From NCBI RefSeq assembly GCF_030160715.1, contig NZ_BSOW01000003.1, positions 248,001 to 312,000 on the forward strand: a stretch of 64,000 nt of DNA, given 5' to 3'. Shown here piece after piece: positions 24,801 to 35,993 of the stretch. Made by a program: the position numbers and the translations under genes. The stretch comes from Bradyrhizobium iriomotense. Its GTDB lineage: Bacteria > Pseudomonadota > Alphaproteobacteria > Rhizobiales > Xanthobacteraceae. Each line of letters starts with the position of its first letter. Position 1 is the stretch's first letter. The notes under the pieces were generated by a model that saw nothing but the letters and a program-made list of their open reading frames with translations, was not told the DNA's origin and ran no database searches.

Positions 24801-25913
24801 TCAGCGCAGGAATTGCCGGAAGCGGCGAAGCGACACCAAGAACAGGATGCCGCCGATCGCCAGCAGGGCCGCGAATTGCGGCCACACGACAGTCAGCCCC
24901 GCGCCACGGAACAGGACGGCCTGCGCGAGGATGACGAAATGGGTGTTCGGCGCGGCGAGCATGATGTCCTGGATAATTTGCGGCATGCTCTCTCTTGGCG
25001 TTGTCGCGCCTGACAGCATCTGAAGCGGCATCAGCACCAGCATCAAGAGCAGACCGAATTGCGGCATGGTACCGGCTGATGTGGCGAGGAAGATGCCCAT
25101 GCTGGTGGTCGCGAAGAGGTAGAGTGCCGTGCCGAACAGGAACAGCGGGACGGAGCCGCCGACCCTTACTGCGAGCAATCCATGCACGATGAAGATCAGC
25201 GCGACGCTGGCGGCGATGAGCACGACGAGCCCCATCGACCAGATCTTGCTCGCCATCACCTCGAATGGCGTCACCGGCATGACCAGGAGATGCTCGATCG
25301 TGCCGTGCTCGCGCTCGCGGATCAGCGCCGCACCGGTCAGGATGATCGAGAGCATCGTGACCGAGGAGATGACGTTGTTGATGGCACCGAACCAGCCCTT
25401 GTTGAGTTCCGGATTGAACCGCGCGCGGAGCGCCAGATCGATCGGCAACGGCGCGGACGAACGGTAGCGGGACAGGAACTCACCGACCTCGTCGCTGACG
25501 ATGGACTGAATGTAGCCGCTTCCCGTGAAAGCCTGGGACATGCGCGTCGCATCGACGTTGAGCTGGATGGCGGGCGATCTCTGCGCCAGCAGGTCACGCT
25601 GGAAGTTGGGCGGAATGTTCAGAGCAAAGGTGTCGAGCCCGGCGTCCATGCGGGCCATCATCTCCGATTGCGGGATCAGCCGCGGGACCGTGAAATAGGG
25701 CGGGCTGAACGCGGTGACGATGCGCGTCGCGGCCGGTGACCTGTCCTCGTCGACGATGGCCAGCGCCGCCTGGTTCAGCGTCTCCGGCTGGGCTCTGGAA
25801 GACGTATAAATCGAGACCGTGAAGGCATAGACGATCAGCGCCAGCATCATCGGATCGCGGAGCAGGCCCCGCAGTTCCTTGACACCGAGCTGGACGATAT
25901 TGCCTACGCGCAT
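24801..25913 (-). CDS. ABC-2 type transporter permease (YhhJ-like)
   Basis: A 370-residue membrane protein. It has one N-terminal helix, an extracytoplasmic domain of about 140 residues and five or six C-terminal helices, the layout of ABC-2 exporters. The motif R-E-R-E-H-G-T-I-E-H-L-L-V-M-P-V-T-P, between helices two and three, is the signature cytoplasmic loop. It follows rbbA by two bases and is last in the operon, as in the Enterobacteria yhiI-rbbA-yhhJ arrangement. Confidence 0.85.
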   Translation of the reverse strand: MRVGNIVQLGVKELRGLLRDPMMLALIVYAFTVSIYTSSRAQPETLNQAALAIVDEDRSPAATRIVTAFSPPYFTVPRLIPQSEMMARMDAGLDTFALNIPPNFQRDLLAQRSPAIQLNVDATRMSQAFTGSGYIQSIVSDEVGEFLSRYRSSAPLPIDLALRARFNPELNKGWFGAINNVISSVTMLSIILTGAALIREREHGTIEHLLVMPVTPFEVMASKIWSMGLVVLIAASVALIFIVHGLLAVRVGGSVPLFLFGTALYLFATTSMGIFLATSAGTMPQFGLLLMLVLMPLQMLSGATTPRESMPQIIQDIMLAAPNTHFVILAQAVLFRGAGLTVVWPQFAALLAIGGILFLVSLRRFRQFLR

Positions 25914-25915
25914 GG

Positions 25916-28690
25916 CTAGTTCGCCTGTTTCTTCAGGAGCAGCACGCCGAGCCCGAGCAGCACCGGGATGGTGACGAGAAGCGCAAGGAACGGTCCGGAA
26001 AGATCGCCGAAGTCGAGCCCTTTGGAGAAAGTGCCGCGCGTGATGGTGACGAAATGGGCCGTCGGGTAGATCCGCCCGATGATCGCGCCTGCGCCCTGGA
26101 GCGATGAGACCGGATCGACCAGCCCCGAATATTGCGTGGCCGGAATCATGGTGAGCAGCGCGGTCGCGAAGATCGCCGCAATCTGGCTCGTCATGAAGGA
26201 GGAGATCACGAGACCCATCGCCGTCGTGATGACCACGTAGAGGAGGGCGGCTGCCGTGAAGGCCAGGAAGCTGCCCCTGAAGGGAACACCGAAGATGAAG
26301 ATCGCAAAGGCGGTCAGCAGGAAGAAGTTCAGCATGGCGAGCGCGACATAGGGGAGCTGCTTGCCGAGCAGAAACTCGATCCGGGTCACCGGCGTGACGT
26401 AGAAGTTGATGATCGATCCCAGCTCCTTCTCCCGTACGACGCTCAGCGTCGCCAGGATCGCCGGAATGATCAGGAGCAGGATCGGGATGACGGCTGGCGC
26501 CATCGCGACGATGCTCCTGATATCGGGATTGTAGAGGAAGCGGACCTCGATCTGGAAATCGCCGGTCGTGGCGGCATTGCCGTAGAGCTGGCGGGCCCGT
26601 TGCGCCAGCCAGGTCGTGTGCATCGCCTGCACGTAGCCGCGCACCGTCTCCGCACGCGATGGCATCGCGCCGTCGACCCAGGCGCCGATCTGGACGTTGC
26701 TGCCGCGCGCGACGTCGCGTCCGAACCCTGGCGGGATTTCGATCGCAAGACTCAGCTCGCCGTTGCGCATGCGACGGTCGAGATCATCATAGTCGGCGAT
26801 CGGCGCGAGCTCGGTGAAATAGCGGGACCCCGCGATCTGAAGGACGTAGTCGCGGCTGATGGTGGTGTCGTCGCGGTCCATGACGGCGAAGGAGAGATTT
26901 TCGACGTCCATGTTGATGCCGTAGCCCATCACGAACATCAGGATGAGGCTGCCGAGAATGGCAAGCGTCGCGCGGATCGGATCGCGCCTGAGCTCAAGCG
27001 CCTCCCGCTGCGTGTAGGCAAACATGCGTCGGGGATCGAAGAAGCTCAAGGCGCTGTGCATGGCGCAGTGCGCCTCGGTGGCGGCAGGTTCGGTTGCGAC
27101 ATGCGGCGCCTCGCGCGCGTCTGTCGCGGCGATCGCGTCCTTCAGATAGGCGACGAAGGCTTCCTCGAGATTGCCGCCGCCGCGACGGTCCGCGATCCCT
27201 GCCGGCGTGTCGCTGATCATCACCTTGCCGGCATGCATCAGTGAGATGCGGTCGCAGCGCTCGGCCTCGTTCATGAAATGGGTGGACACGAAGATCGTGA
27301 CATTGTCGCGCCGCGACAAGTCGGACAGGATCTGCCAGAAGCCGTCGCGCGCGACTGGATCGACGCCGGACGTCGGCTCGTCCAGGATCAGGATGTCGGG
27401 CGCGTGGATCATGGCGACCGCGAGCGACAGGCGCTGGCGCACACCGAGCGGCAACGCGTCGGGCAATGCGTCGATGACGTCGGTGAGGTCGAAGTCTTCG
27501 ACCATCTTGCTGACACGATCCTCGATCGTATCGGGCGCGAGGCGGAACAGGCGCGCGTGCAGCTCCAGGTTCTGGCGGATCGTCAGCTCGGAATAGAGCG
27601 AAAAGGCCTGCGACATGTAGCCGACGCGCCGCCGGACATCCATGTCGTTGGGATCGACCTCGTGCCCGAACAGCCTGGCTTCGCCTTCGCTGGCGGGCAA
27701 GAGCCCGGTCAGCACCTTCATCGTCGTGGTCTTGCCGCAGCCGTTCGAGCCGAGGAAACCGAAGATCTCGCCGCGGGCAATGCGGAAGCTGACATGGTCG
27801 ACCGCCGTGAAGTCGCCAAACCTGACGGTCAGCTGCTCGGCCTCGATCGCGATGTCGTCGTCATGGCCGCCCGGGCGCGGCGGGATCACCACCTCCTTGT
27901 AACCCCGTCGCTGCTCCTCGGGCAGCAGGGCGATGAAGGCGGCATCGAGATTGTCGGCGCCGGTCTGTTGCAGCAGCCCCATAGGGGTGCCGGTTGCCAG
28001 CACCCGCCCGTCATTCATCGCAACGAGCCAGTCGAAGCGCGCGGCTTCCTCCATATAGGCGGTGGCAACGATGACGCTCATGCCGGGACGATCCTTTCGG
28101 ATCGTCTCGATCAGCTCCCAGAACTGCCGCCGCGAGAGCGGATCGACGCCCGTGGTCGGCTCGTCGAGGATCAGGAGATCGGGATCGTGAATCAGCGCGC
28201 AGCAGAGGCCGAGCTTCTGCTTCATGCCGCCGGACAGCTTGCCGGCCGGCCGATCTGCAAAGCGAGCAAGGCCGGTGTCCCCAAGGAGTTGCCGTATGCG
28301 TTCCTCTCGCTCGCGCCGGTCGTGCCCGAACAGGCGTCCGAAGAAATCGACATTCTCGAAGACGGAGAGGGTCGGGTAGAGGTTCTTGCCGAGGCCCTGC
28401 GGCATGTAGGCGATCTGCGGGCAGGTCCGCCGGCGATGCGCAGAGTCTGCCATGTCGCCGCCGAGCACGTGGACGCGGCCGTCCTGGATCGCGCGAGCCC
28501 CGGCGATGAGCGAAAGCAGGCTGGATTTGCCGACCCCGTCAGGTCCAATCAGTCCCACCATGCGGCCTGCGGGAATATCGAGCGTGATGCCGTCCAGCGC
28601 GCGAGTCTTGTCGTAGGACAGCGCGACCGCCTCCAGGCGTATGACCGGTGCCGAAGAAGCTGACTGACTGCCGTTCGATGCGTCGCTCAT
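25916..28690 (-). CDS. rbbA: RbbA-type ABC transporter: two ATPase domains fused to ABC-2 permease
   Basis: A 924-residue protein. I chose ATG 28690, which overlaps the HlyD stop; the frame's earlier ATG at 28924 lies inside the hlyD gene. Domain order: ATPase 1 (Walker [10 protein letters not shown], signature L-S-G-G-M-K-Q-K, Walker B L-L-I-L-D-E-P-T), ATPase 2 ([17 protein letters not shown]), then an ABC-2 permease with [17 protein letters not shown]. The second signature reads L-P-L-G-V-R-Q instead of L-S-G-G-Q. E. coli RbbA, of similar length, was reported as a ribosome-associated ATPase, but the context here indicates an exporter. Confidence 0.88.
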   Translation of the reverse strand: MSDASNGSQSASSAPVIRLEAVALSYDKTRALDGITLDIPAGRMVGLIGPDGVGKSSLLSLIAGARAIQDGRVHVLGGDMADSAHRRRTCPQIAYMPQGLGKNLYPTLSVFENVDFFGRLFGHDRREREERIRQLLGDTGLARFADRPAGKLSGGMKQKLGLCCALIHDPDLLILDEPTTGVDPLSRRQFWELIETIRKDRPGMSVIVATAYMEEAARFDWLVAMNDGRVLATGTPMGLLQQTGADNLDAAFIALLPEEQRRGYKEVVIPPRPGGHDDDIAIEAEQLTVRFGDFTAVDHVSFRIARGEIFGFLGSNGCGKTTTMKVLTGLLPASEGEARLFGHEVDPNDMDVRRRVGYMSQAFSLYSELTIRQNLELHARLFRLAPDTIEDRVSKMVEDFDLTDVIDALPDALPLGVRQRLSLAVAMIHAPDILILDEPTSGVDPVARDGFWQILSDLSRRDNVTIFVSTHFMNEAERCDRISLMHAGKVMISDTPAGIADRRGGGNLEEAFVAYLKDAIAATDAREAPHVATEPAATEAHCAMHSALSFFDPRRMFAYTQREALELRRDPIRATLAILGSLILMFVMGYGINMDVENLSFAVMDRDDTTISRDYVLQIAGSRYFTELAPIADYDDLDRRMRNGELSLAIEIPPGFGRDVARGSNVQIGAWVDGAMPSRAETVRGYVQAMHTTWLAQRARQLYGNAATTGDFQIEVRFLYNPDIRSIVAMAPAVIPILLLIIPAILATLSVVREKELGSIINFYVTPVTRIEFLLGKQLPYVALAMLNFFLLTAFAIFIFGVPFRGSFLAFTAAALLYVVITTAMGLVISSFMTSQIAAIFATALLTMIPATQYSGLVDPVSSLQGAGAIIGRIYPTAHFVTITRGTFSKGLDFGDLSGPFLALLVTIPVLLGLGVLLLKKQAN

Positions 28691-29757
28691 TTGACCAGAT
28701 GTTCCGTCAGGCGCGCCGGCCACTCGGCGCTCGGGTCGAGCCGGACGAAGGCACGACCGGGTAGCCCAGTCTTCACTTGCTCGATGTTTCTCCGCAGCAG
28801 GTCCGGCGAGATATGCGCCCGGACGCGGAACATCAGCTTCTGGCGCTCCTCCTCGGTCTCGACCGTCTTCGGCGTGAACTGGGCAACGCTGGCGACGAAC
28901 GTCGCCTTGGCCGGAATGACCCATTGCGGCGCGGCGTCGAGCACGATGCGGACCTCCGAGCCGATCGCGACGCGGCCGGCCTGCGCCGTCGGCAGGAAGA
29001 AGGTCATGTAGACGTCGCCGAGGTCGACGAGGTTGAGCACGCGTCCGCCGGCGGAGAGGACTTCGCCCGGCTGGGCCACGCGGAACTGGACGCGTCCGTC
29101 GCGCGGCGCGCGCAGCGTTGAATCGTTGAGGTCGGCCTTGATGCTCTCAATGGCCGCCTTCGCCGCATCGACGGCAGCTTCCGCGTCGACGACCTGTGCT
29201 TCGGCAGCGCTGATCGCAGCTTCCGAGCCGGCGAGTTGCGCTTCCGAAGCCGCCACCGCTGCGCGCGCGCCGTTGGCGGAAGCCCGATCGTCGTCGAGAA
29301 CCTGCTGGGACACGGCGTTGGTTCTGATCAGTGTTTCGGAACGTTGCAGCTTTCGATCCGCTGCGTCGAGCTCCGCGCTGCGCTGGCTAATCACGGCGCT
29401 CGCCGTCTTCTTCTCGGCCTCGCGCTGGGTCACGAGACTCTTGGCGGTTTCGATTCCGATCGTGGCACGACGCAACTGCGCCTGGGCCTGGCGGTACTGG
29501 GCCTCGAGCTGCACGGTGTCCATCTGTGCCAGCGCCTGTCCCGCGGTGACCAGGTCGCCTTCGCGCACCAGGATGTCGCGGATGCGCCCGGCCGTCTTGG
29601 TGGCGATGTCGATTTCGACGGCCTCGATGCGGCCGTTGCCGCTGGCAAAGCCTGGTGGAAGGCTGTCGCCTCCCAGCTTCTGCCAGGCAAAGTAGCCGCC
29701 CACACCGAGGGCCACGACGAGGAGGGCGATCAGCCAGCGTTTTCGATTGCGCGTCAT
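28687..29757 (-). CDS. HlyD-family secretion adaptor (YhiI-like)
   Basis: A 356-residue periplasmic adaptor with one N-terminal membrane helix ([18 protein letters not shown]). A biotinyl-lipoyl half-motif ([13 protein letters not shown] ... V-R-E-G-D-L-V) follows. A long Ala/Glu/Gln-rich coiled coil spans about residues 80-210, and the second lipoyl half ([11 protein letters not shown]) and a beta barrel follow. It overlaps the RND permease upstream and rbbA downstream by four bases each, so it should serve RbbA/YhhJ. Confidence 0.85.
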   Translation of the reverse strand: MTRNRKRWLIALLVVALGVGGYFAWQKLGGDSLPPGFASGNGRIEAVEIDIATKTAGRIRDILVREGDLVTAGQALAQMDTVQLEAQYRQAQAQLRRATIGIETAKSLVTQREAEKKTASAVISQRSAELDAADRKLQRSETLIRTNAVSQQVLDDDRASANGARAAVAASEAQLAGSEAAISAAEAQVVDAEAAVDAAKAAIESIKADLNDSTLRAPRDGRVQFRVAQPGEVLSAGGRVLNLVDLGDVYMTFFLPTAQAGRVAIGSEVRIVLDAAPQWVIPAKATFVASVAQFTPKTVETEEERQKLMFRVRAHISPDLLRRNIEQVKTGLPGRAFVRLDPSAEWPARLTEHLVK

Positions 29758-32700
29758 GGTCCAGCCGTTTCATCGACAGGTGGCGTCAGGTGGGTGGTTG
29801 ATTGGGATTTCGACTTCACGCGCTCGCGCAGGCGCTGGAACGTCACGTAGAGCATCGGCACCATGAAGATCCCGATCGAGCTGGCGGCCAGCATGCCGGC
29901 GAACACGGCTGTGCCGACTGCACGGCGGCTGAGCTCTGCGGCACCGGTTGCGATGACGAGCGGCAGGAGGCCGAGGATGAATGCAACGGAGGTCATCATG
30001 ACCGCGCGGAAGCGCATGTGGGCCCCCTGGATCGCCGCATCGTGGAGCGCCACGCCTGCCTCGCGCTGTTCCTTCGCGAACTCCACGATCAGGATGCCGT
30101 TCTTGGCGGCGAGCGCGATCAGGACCACGAGGCCAATCTGGCCATAAAGATCGAGGTTGAGGCCGGCGATCTTGATGCCGACATAGGAGCCGAGCACGCC
30201 GACGACGACCGACAGCAGCACGGGGATCGGGATGACAGTGCTTTCGTAGAGCGCGACCAGGAACAGATAGGCGAACAATACGGCGAGCATCATCACCATG
30301 CCGGTCTGGCCGGCGGCCTGCTGCTCCTGATAGGCGGTGCCGGTCCATTCGAAACCGTAACCGGCCGGCAGCACGGTGTTGGAGATCTCCGCCATGGTTG
30401 CGATCGCGGTGCCGGACGAGATGCCTGGCGCCGGGCTGCCATTCACCGTCACCGAGCGATAGTTGTTGTAGCGGGTGATCACCTGCGGTCCGGTCACGAT
30501 CTTGATGCCGGCCAGCGACCGTATCGGCACCATCTGGCCGGTATCATTGCGCAAGTAGATCCGCCAGATGTCAGAGATATCGGCGCGATCGAACGCTTCG
30601 CCCTGGACGTTGACCTGCCAGGTGCGGCCGTACAGGTTGAAGTTGTTGACGTAGATGCCGCCGAGAGTCGCCTGCAAGGCGGTGAAAATGTCGCTGACGT
30701 TGACGCCGAGCGCCTGCGCCTTGCGTCGGTCGATGTCGAGGAAGATCGAAGGATTGGTCGCTGTGAAAGTCGAAAAGACGCGCGTCAGCCTTGGATCGGC
30801 ATTGGCGGCGCTGATCAATGCGCTGGTGACACTGGAGATCGCCGCGGGGCTCTGTCCTTCCAGCGCCTCGAGCTGGTATTCGAACCCGCCGGAGGTCGAG
30901 AGGCCGATGATCGGTGGCAAGTTGAAGGGCAGCACGTTCGCCTGCGGGATCTGCGCGCCGGCCGCGAAGGTCTGCGCGATCAATGCCTGCGCGGAATCGG
31001 CCGCAGCCTTGCGATCGGCAAAGGGCTTGAGCCGCGTCACGACCAGCGCGCTGTTCGGCTCGGATGCGCCGTCGAGCAATGAGAAGCCGATGACGGCGAG
31101 GACGTGATCGACCGCCGGCATCCTCTTCAGGATGTCCTCGATCTTTTGGGTGACCTCGCTGGTGCGTGCGACCGACGCGCCGTCCGGGAGTTGCACGGAG
31201 GTGAAGAAGGCGCCCTGGTCCTCCTCGGGAAGGAACGCCGTGGGCGTGATCAGCGACATGCCGAAGATTCCGGCGGCGAAGACGGCAGCCAGCAGGAGGG
31301 AGAGTGCGGCGATACGCAACAAGTGGCGCACGCCGCTGCTGTAGCGGTCGCGCAGCCAGTCGATGCCATCAAGCACGCGCCCGATGATGCCGCGCCGAGG
31401 CCCGGTGTGGCGCAGGAACAGCGCGCAGAGCGCCGGCGACAGAGTCAGCGCGTTCAACGCCGAGATGATCATGGCCGCGCTGATCGTGACCGCGAACTGG
31501 CGAAACAGCGTGCCGGAAATGCCCGGAATGAACGCGATCGGTACGAACACGGAGAGCAGCACCAGCGTGATCGCGATGATCGGCGCCGTGATCTGCGTCA
31601 TGGCCTTCTTGCTGGCCTCGGCCGGGGAGAGCGCCGGCTCCTCCTCCATCACGCGTTCCACGTTCTCGACCACCACGATGGCGTCGTCCACCACGATGCC
31701 GATGGCGAGCACCATTGCGAGCAACGACACTGTGTTGGCCGAATAGCCGACCACCAGCAGCACGGCGAAAGTGCCGATCAGGCTCACGGGAACGGCCACG
31801 GCCGGGATCACTGTGGCGCGGAGATTGCCGAGGAAGAGGTACACCACGATCACGACCAGGACGAAGGCCTCGGCCAGCGTCCGCAGGACTTCGGTGATCG
31901 TATCCCACACGAAGCTCGTGGAGTCGTATTGCACGAGATAGCTGAGTCCGGTCGGGAAGCGCTTGGACAGGCGTTGCATCGTGGCCGCGACCGCCTTCGC
32001 GGTCGTCACGGCATTGGCGCCCGGCGAGAGATAGATCGCGATCGGCACGGCAGCGCGACCATCGATCCGCGCTTCGCTGTCGAGATTTTGCGCGCCCATC
32101 TCGACCCGGGCCACGTCCTTCACCAGCAGCGAGGAGCCGTCCGGATTGGCGCGCAGCACGATGTTGGCGAATTGATCGGTGGTGGCGAGCCGGCCCAGGG
32201 TCTGGACATTGAACTGGAACTGCTGGTCATCGTTGATCGGCCGCGCGCCGATGCGGCCGACCGGCGCCTGGACGCTTTGCGCACGGATCGCGGCAATGAC
32301 GTCCGACGGAGTGAGATTGAGGCTGGTCAGCCGCTGCGTATCGAACCAGATCCGCATCGAGTAGTTCATCTTTGCGAACAGATTGGTCTGGCCGACCCCC
32401 GGCGTGCTGGCGAGGGCATCGAGCACGTTGATGATGGCGTAGTTGGTGATGAAGAGCGGATCCTGCTGTCCGTCGGCGCTGTAGAGCACCAGGAATTGCA
32501 GGATCGCGGAGGATCGCTTGTGCACCGTGACGCCTTGCTGCTGGACCTCCGTCGGCAGTTGCGACAGTGCGCTCTGGACGCGGTTGTTGACGTTGACCGT
32601 ATTGATGTCGGGGTCGGTGCCGAGGGCGAAGGAGACAGTGAGCGTATAGGTGCCGTCATTGGCGCTGGTCGATTTCATGTAGAGGGCACGGTCCACGCCG

Positions 32701-32912
32701 ATGACCTGCGCCTCCAGTGGCTGGGCGACGCTGCTTTCAACCACCTCGGCGGATGCGCCGGGGAAGGTGGCGGAGACCGTGACCTGCGGCGGCACGATGT
32801 CCGGAAACTGGGCCACCGGGATCTGCATCAGCGCGAGCGCACCGGCGATGGTGATGATGAATGCGATCACCATCGCCAGTCGCGGACGATCGATGAAGAC
32901 CGCGGACATCAT
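29754..32912 (-). CDS. RND multidrug efflux permease (HAE-1 family, MexF/AcrB-like)
   Basis: A 1052-residue inner-membrane proton-driven pump with twelve helices and two large periplasmic loops. It starts [13 protein letters not shown] and carries the proton-relay pair in [13 protein letters not shown] of helix four. The second-half hallmark [21 protein letters not shown] is present. Its full length matches HAE-1 pumps. It overlaps the adaptor genes on both sides by four bases. No outer-membrane channel gene is in this operon, so a shared TolC-type channel is likely. Confidence 0.9.
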   Translation of the reverse strand: MMSAVFIDRPRLAMVIAFIITIAGALALMQIPVAQFPDIVPPQVTVSATFPGASAEVVESSVAQPLEAQVIGVDRALYMKSTSANDGTYTLTVSFALGTDPDINTVNVNNRVQSALSQLPTEVQQQGVTVHKRSSAILQFLVLYSADGQQDPLFITNYAIINVLDALASTPGVGQTNLFAKMNYSMRIWFDTQRLTSLNLTPSDVIAAIRAQSVQAPVGRIGARPINDDQQFQFNVQTLGRLATTDQFANIVLRANPDGSSLLVKDVARVEMGAQNLDSEARIDGRAAVPIAIYLSPGANAVTTAKAVAATMQRLSKRFPTGLSYLVQYDSTSFVWDTITEVLRTLAEAFVLVVIVVYLFLGNLRATVIPAVAVPVSLIGTFAVLLVVGYSANTVSLLAMVLAIGIVVDDAIVVVENVERVMEEEPALSPAEASKKAMTQITAPIIAITLVLLSVFVPIAFIPGISGTLFRQFAVTISAAMIISALNALTLSPALCALFLRHTGPRRGIIGRVLDGIDWLRDRYSSGVRHLLRIAALSLLLAAVFAAGIFGMSLITPTAFLPEEDQGAFFTSVQLPDGASVARTSEVTQKIEDILKRMPAVDHVLAVIGFSLLDGASEPNSALVVTRLKPFADRKAAADSAQALIAQTFAAGAQIPQANVLPFNLPPIIGLSTSGGFEYQLEALEGQSPAAISSVTSALISAANADPRLTRVFSTFTATNPSIFLDIDRRKAQALGVNVSDIFTALQATLGGIYVNNFNLYGRTWQVNVQGEAFDRADISDIWRIYLRNDTGQMVPIRSLAGIKIVTGPQVITRYNNYRSVTVNGSPAPGISSGTAIATMAEISNTVLPAGYGFEWTGTAYQEQQAAGQTGMVMMLAVLFAYLFLVALYESTVIPIPVLLSVVVGVLGSYVGIKIAGLNLDLYGQIGLVVLIALAAKNGILIVEFAKEQREAGVALHDAAIQGAHMRFRAVMMTSVAFILGLLPLVIATGAAELSRRAVGTAVFAGMLAASSIGIFMVPMLYVTFQRLRERVKSKSQSTTHLTPPVDETAGP

Positions 32913-34129
32913 GGCTTGGTGCCCACCGCTTTTCCGGACGTGCCGGCGTCGCCAGCAGCGGCGTTCATGCTCGACAGGATCAGCGGGCTTGCCGGGCCGG
33001 GCGCGACGACCTGGCCGGGCCGGGCACGCTGCAGACCCTCGACGATGACCTTGTCGCCGGCGGTGAGACCGCTGATCACGGCTGCGATGGTCGGCGTCGA
33101 TTGTCCGAGCTTGATGCGGTGCTGCTCGGCCTTGTTGTCGGCACTGACGGTGAGAACATAATCACCCTGCTGGTCCGAGAGAACGGCGGAGCGGGGGATT
33201 GCCAGCACCTCGATCGGCTCGACGCCTTCGAGCACGACGGTGACGAATTCGCCGTCGGTCAGTTCGTGGACGGTCACGCCCGCGGCCGAAGGCGCCCGCA
33301 GAATCGGATTGGCTATCTCGCCGCGCACGGTGATGGTGTCGGTATTTTGCGCGATGGTGTTGTCGACGAAATTTAGCTTGCCGGCCCGGCCATACATGCG
33401 GCCGTCGGGCAGCCGGAGCTTGATCACCACGGCTTCCAGGCCGCCTTTCGGGCCATAGCGTTCGCGCAATTCCAGGCCCTGGCGAAGCGGCACGGGAAAC
33501 GTGACGTACATCGGGTCCTGGCTGACGATGGTGGTCAGTACGCCCGAACTCGGACTGACGACGTTGCCTTCGGTGACCGACGTGCGTCCGATCTTGCCGT
33601 CGATCGGTGCGCTGATGACGGTGTAGTCGAGATTGATCCGGGATGCTTCGACCTGTGCCTGTGCAGCCTGCACCTGTGCTTCCAGGCTGCGCTGGGTCGC
33701 GATCGCCGCATCATAGGTCGATTGCTGTCCGGCCGGTCCGCCGAGCAGCGTGCGTGCGCGCTCGGTGGTCAATTTGGCGTTTTCGAGCGTCGCCTGGAGC
33801 TGCGCCACCTGCGCCTGCTTGGACTCGAGGTCGGCTTCGAAGGGGCCGCGTTCGAGATGATAGAGCTGGTCTCCGGTCTTGATTTCCGTGCCTTCGACGA
33901 ACAGTCGCTTTTCCAGAAACGCGGTGACACGTGCGACGACGTTGACGCGATTGATCGCCTCGATCCGCCCTATGAATTCGCTGGTCTCGGTGATCGGCCG
34001 CCGGGTCGCCTCCACGACGCCGACCGCGGGAGGGCCGGCGGGAGCAGCCTGTGTCCAGGCTGTCCCGCCGGTGATGATCGTCACGAGGCTTGCAACCAGC
34101 AGTCTGACCAAGGCTTGCGCAAGGTCCAT
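32909..34129 (-). CDS. RND efflux periplasmic adaptor (MexE/AcrA-like)
   Basis: A 406-residue membrane-fusion protein. I chose ATG 34129, which has AAGGAG upstream; ATG 34159 would add ten residues ahead of the signal. The signal peptide ends near T-A-W-T-Q-A-A. Lipoyl halves are seen around [17 protein letters not shown] and [11 protein letters not shown], separated by a coiled-coil hairpin ([12 protein letters not shown] ... [11 protein letters not shown]). It lacks a lipobox cysteine. It is the first gene of the five-gene efflux operon. Confidence 0.88.
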   Translation of the reverse strand: MDLAQALVRLLVASLVTIITGGTAWTQAAPAGPPAVGVVEATRRPITETSEFIGRIEAINRVNVVARVTAFLEKRLFVEGTEIKTGDQLYHLERGPFEADLESKQAQVAQLQATLENAKLTTERARTLLGGPAGQQSTYDAAIATQRSLEAQVQAAQAQVEASRINLDYTVISAPIDGKIGRTSVTEGNVVSPSSGVLTTIVSQDPMYVTFPVPLRQGLELRERYGPKGGLEAVVIKLRLPDGRMYGRAGKLNFVDNTIAQNTDTITVRGEIANPILRAPSAAGVTVHELTDGEFVTVVLEGVEPIEVLAIPRSAVLSDQQGDYVLTVSADNKAEQHRIKLGQSTPTIAAVISGLTAGDKVIVEGLQRARPGQVVAPGPASPLILSSMNAAAGDAGTSGKAVGTKP

Positions 34130-34174
34130 CGTCCGCTCCTTGCCCAAGCCCGGAATCACTGGCTCAGGCTTCGC

Positions 34175-34426
34175 TCACTCCCGTGTTGTCCGATTGCTGC
34201 GTGCAGGCTCGTCGTAGCCTTTGCGATGACTGTAGAACATTAGCGCGATCAGGCCGCAGCCCGACACCAGCACGAGGATGGCGGCGACTCCCAGAATGAT
34301 GTTGCCGTAGAGCGGCATGGGCGTCGCCTGCCACACCGCTATGCAATACCAGGTGGCCACAATGAGAAGGACGGCCAGCACGGCCGCAAGGCGCCATTGG
34401 TTATTGGTGCGCACGGTGTCCTCCAT
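34175..34426 (-). CDS. Small two-helix membrane protein
   Basis: An 83-residue protein with two hydrophobic helices (about 12-34 and 42-66) and a basic tail. Start is uncertain. ATG 34426 is the first codon, but a GTG at 34414 has GGAGG immediately upstream (inside the first codons) and would give 79 residues. It sits 45 bases upstream of the RND adaptor on the same strand and may be co-transcribed with the efflux operon. I do not recognise a family. Confidence 0.6.
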   Translation of the reverse strand: MEDTVRTNNQWRLAAVLAVLLIVATWYCIAVWQATPMPLYGNIILGVAAILVLVSGCGLIALMFYSHRKGYDEPARSNRTTRE

Positions 34427-34456
34427 CGCTGGGTTACGGGCGTGCGAGAGGCGGTG

Positions 34457-34768
34457 CTATCTCCACCGCCATCCGCAATGACGACGGCCGCGATGCCACC
34501 AGCATACCCAGCGACGCGTGCGTCGTGGTGGCGGCGGGCGGCCCCAACCCGGCGCAGGTCCCGGTCCCCAGCCGGGACCCCATCCGGGAGAGGGCGGTCC
34601 CCATTGCGCGGTGACGAGGTCGTCCGGCTTGCCGGCGAGGCCAAGATCTGGAGCGACCGGCATGGCTTCCGCGGTCTCGATCAAGCGAACGCCGATGGCG
34701 CCGATCGCTGCGGCGGCAACGGCATTCTGGGCAAGCCCAAGGAAAGCGCGGCGGGTGGGAGCGTTCAT
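34457..34768 (-). CDS. Small Tat-signal protein with Gly/Pro/Trp tail and Arg/Trp-rich C-terminus
   Basis: A 103-residue protein with GAGGAG ahead of its ATG. The start is a twin-arginine signal (T-R-R-A-F-L-G-L-A-Q-N-A-V-A-A-A-A-I-G), cleavable near A-E-A. The mature 65 or so residues are of low complexity: a G-P/G-W-G repeat segment (W-G-P-G-W-G-P-G-P), then a strongly basic R-R-T-R-R-W-V-C-W-W-H-R-G-R-R-H-C-G-W-R-W-R end holding two cysteines. Tat export suggests folding or cofactor loading before export. No known function; similar proteins occur in Bradyrhizobium as far as I recall. Confidence 0.6.
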   Translation of the reverse strand: MNAPTRRAFLGLAQNAVAAAAIGAIGVRLIETAEAMPVAPDLGLAGKPDDLVTAQWGPPSPGWGPGWGPGPAPGWGRPPPPRRTRRWVCWWHRGRRHCGWRWR

Positions 34769-34786
34769 TGCCTTCTCCTCTTCTTG

Positions 34787-35344
34787 TCACACGGTTCGCC
34801 GCACGGCCTGCAGCGCATAGAGCAGCCACGCCAGGCCGTGCGAGATCAGGTCGACGCCCAGCAGGAATCCAAGGGCCCAGACGCTGATGTCGGGGAATCC
34901 GAGCAGGATCAGAAGACCTGCGAGCGTTGCAAAGGCGCCCGAGATGAGCATCATCCAACCATTTTGCCGCCAATGCGCGAAACTCAGCACGCAGCGAATG
35001 GCGCCCGAGGCGAACAGTATCGCGCCGAGGAAGTAGGTCAGGATGAGAGCGCCTGACACGGGCTGGCTGAGCAGCAGGAAACCGAGCGCCAGATAGAGCA
35101 CGCCAAGCAGAACCTGCCACAGGAAGCCGCCCCATCCCCTGGTCCAGAAGGCGTGCAAGATCTCGAACGCGCCGGCAGCGATCGCGATCACACCGATCAG
35201 CTTGACGCTAATGAGGGTTGCGAACACGACGTCGCCGAGAGCAAAGAGACCGGCGGCGATCAGCACGATGCCAAGCAGTGCGCAGACCCAGAATGGGGGC
35301 GGAACGAGACCCTCGATCTCGGTTCTGCCGTCATAGGATGTCAT
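34787..35344 (-). CDS. HdeD-family (DUF308) membrane protein
   Basis: A 185-residue protein with six regularly spaced membrane helices. Two internal repeats of about 60 residues each begin with a short amphipathic helix and G-W-G or G-A-F-A turns. GAGGAG lies upstream of the ATG. HdeD-type proteins are inner-membrane proteins linked in E. coli to acid resistance. It precedes the Tat-signal peptide gene by 18 bases. The 162 bases upstream (35345-35506) hold no gene. Confidence 0.8.
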   Translation of the reverse strand: MTSYDGRTEIEGLVPPPFWVCALLGIVLIAAGLFALGDVVFATLISVKLIGVIAIAAGAFEILHAFWTRGWGGFLWQVLLGVLYLALGFLLLSQPVSGALILTYFLGAILFASGAIRCVLSFAHWRQNGWMMLISGAFATLAGLLILLGFPDISVWALGFLLGVDLISHGLAWLLYALQAVRRTV

Positions 35345-35506
35345 GCCATTCTCCTCATCGGCAATGGCTCGATCGACACGGGCGAATGCTAGCTTGCAAC
35401 CCGCAACGCCGACATCCGACGAAACCCTGAGCGACGGAACGGGAATATGCCCATTGGCATGAACGTCGGCGCTGCGACCACGCGCACGAGAGGCGCCGCC
35501 GAATCG

Positions 35507-35992
35507 CTATCGCCGCCCACGCGGCCCCAGCGACAGATTGGTGACGCCAGCTGCGAGATTGAGCCCGATCGATCGCTCGATTGAGAGCGGCTGTAGCATG
35601 ACGCTGCGCCGCGAGCCGCCGATCAGGACATTGGCGCCGAGGCCGGGCCCCAGTGCCAAATTTCCGCTCGCGCCCACATAGTTGCCGCGCAAAGTGCCAG
35701 GGCCGATGCGCGAGTTCTTGGCGAGCACGGCCCAGGAGAGGGTGCCTGCGCTGGTCACGCCGATATCGAGGCCGACGCGCCGGATTCGTCCCTCATAGAT
35801 GTACTGACGGGGTGGGTTTCTTGCGTAGAACACGCAGCGCAGCGTCTGCGCCGATCCGAGCACCAGCCCGACGCGCGGGTTGCTGAAGCATACGAGACGG
35901 CCGACCCTGAAGGTTTCCGCGCGCGCGGGCAGGGTGAGCGTGCATAGCAATGCTGATGCGCCGATCAGTGCAACGATCCGTGTCATTCGCAT
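35507..35992 (-). CDS. DUF992 family exported protein
   Basis: A 161-residue protein with a Sec signal (V-A-L-I-G-A-S-A-L-L-C-T-L-T-L-P-A-R-A, cleaved before E-T-F). The mature part is a beta-rich domain with V-G-R-L-V-C, G-L-D-I-G-V-T, G-N-Y-V-G-A-S-G and G-A-N-V-L-I-G-G-S-R-R-S, which I recognise as DUF992 of alphaproteobacteria. Likely periplasmic or outer-membrane associated; function unknown. It begins one base after the membrane-protein gene upstream ends, suggesting an operon. Confidence 0.75.
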   Translation of the reverse strand: MRMTRIVALIGASALLCTLTLPARAETFRVGRLVCFSNPRVGLVLGSAQTLRCVFYARNPPRQYIYEGRIRRVGLDIGVTSAGTLSWAVLAKNSRIGPGTLRGNYVGASGNLALGPGLGANVLIGGSRRSVMLQPLSIERSIGLNLAAGVTNLSLGPRGRR

Positions 35993-35993
35993 G

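Noticed and set aside
31104..33161. Rightward 685-codon open frame opposite the RND permease
   Set aside because: Antisense shadow rich in Arg, Asp, His and Gln. The RND frame is complete and clearly real.
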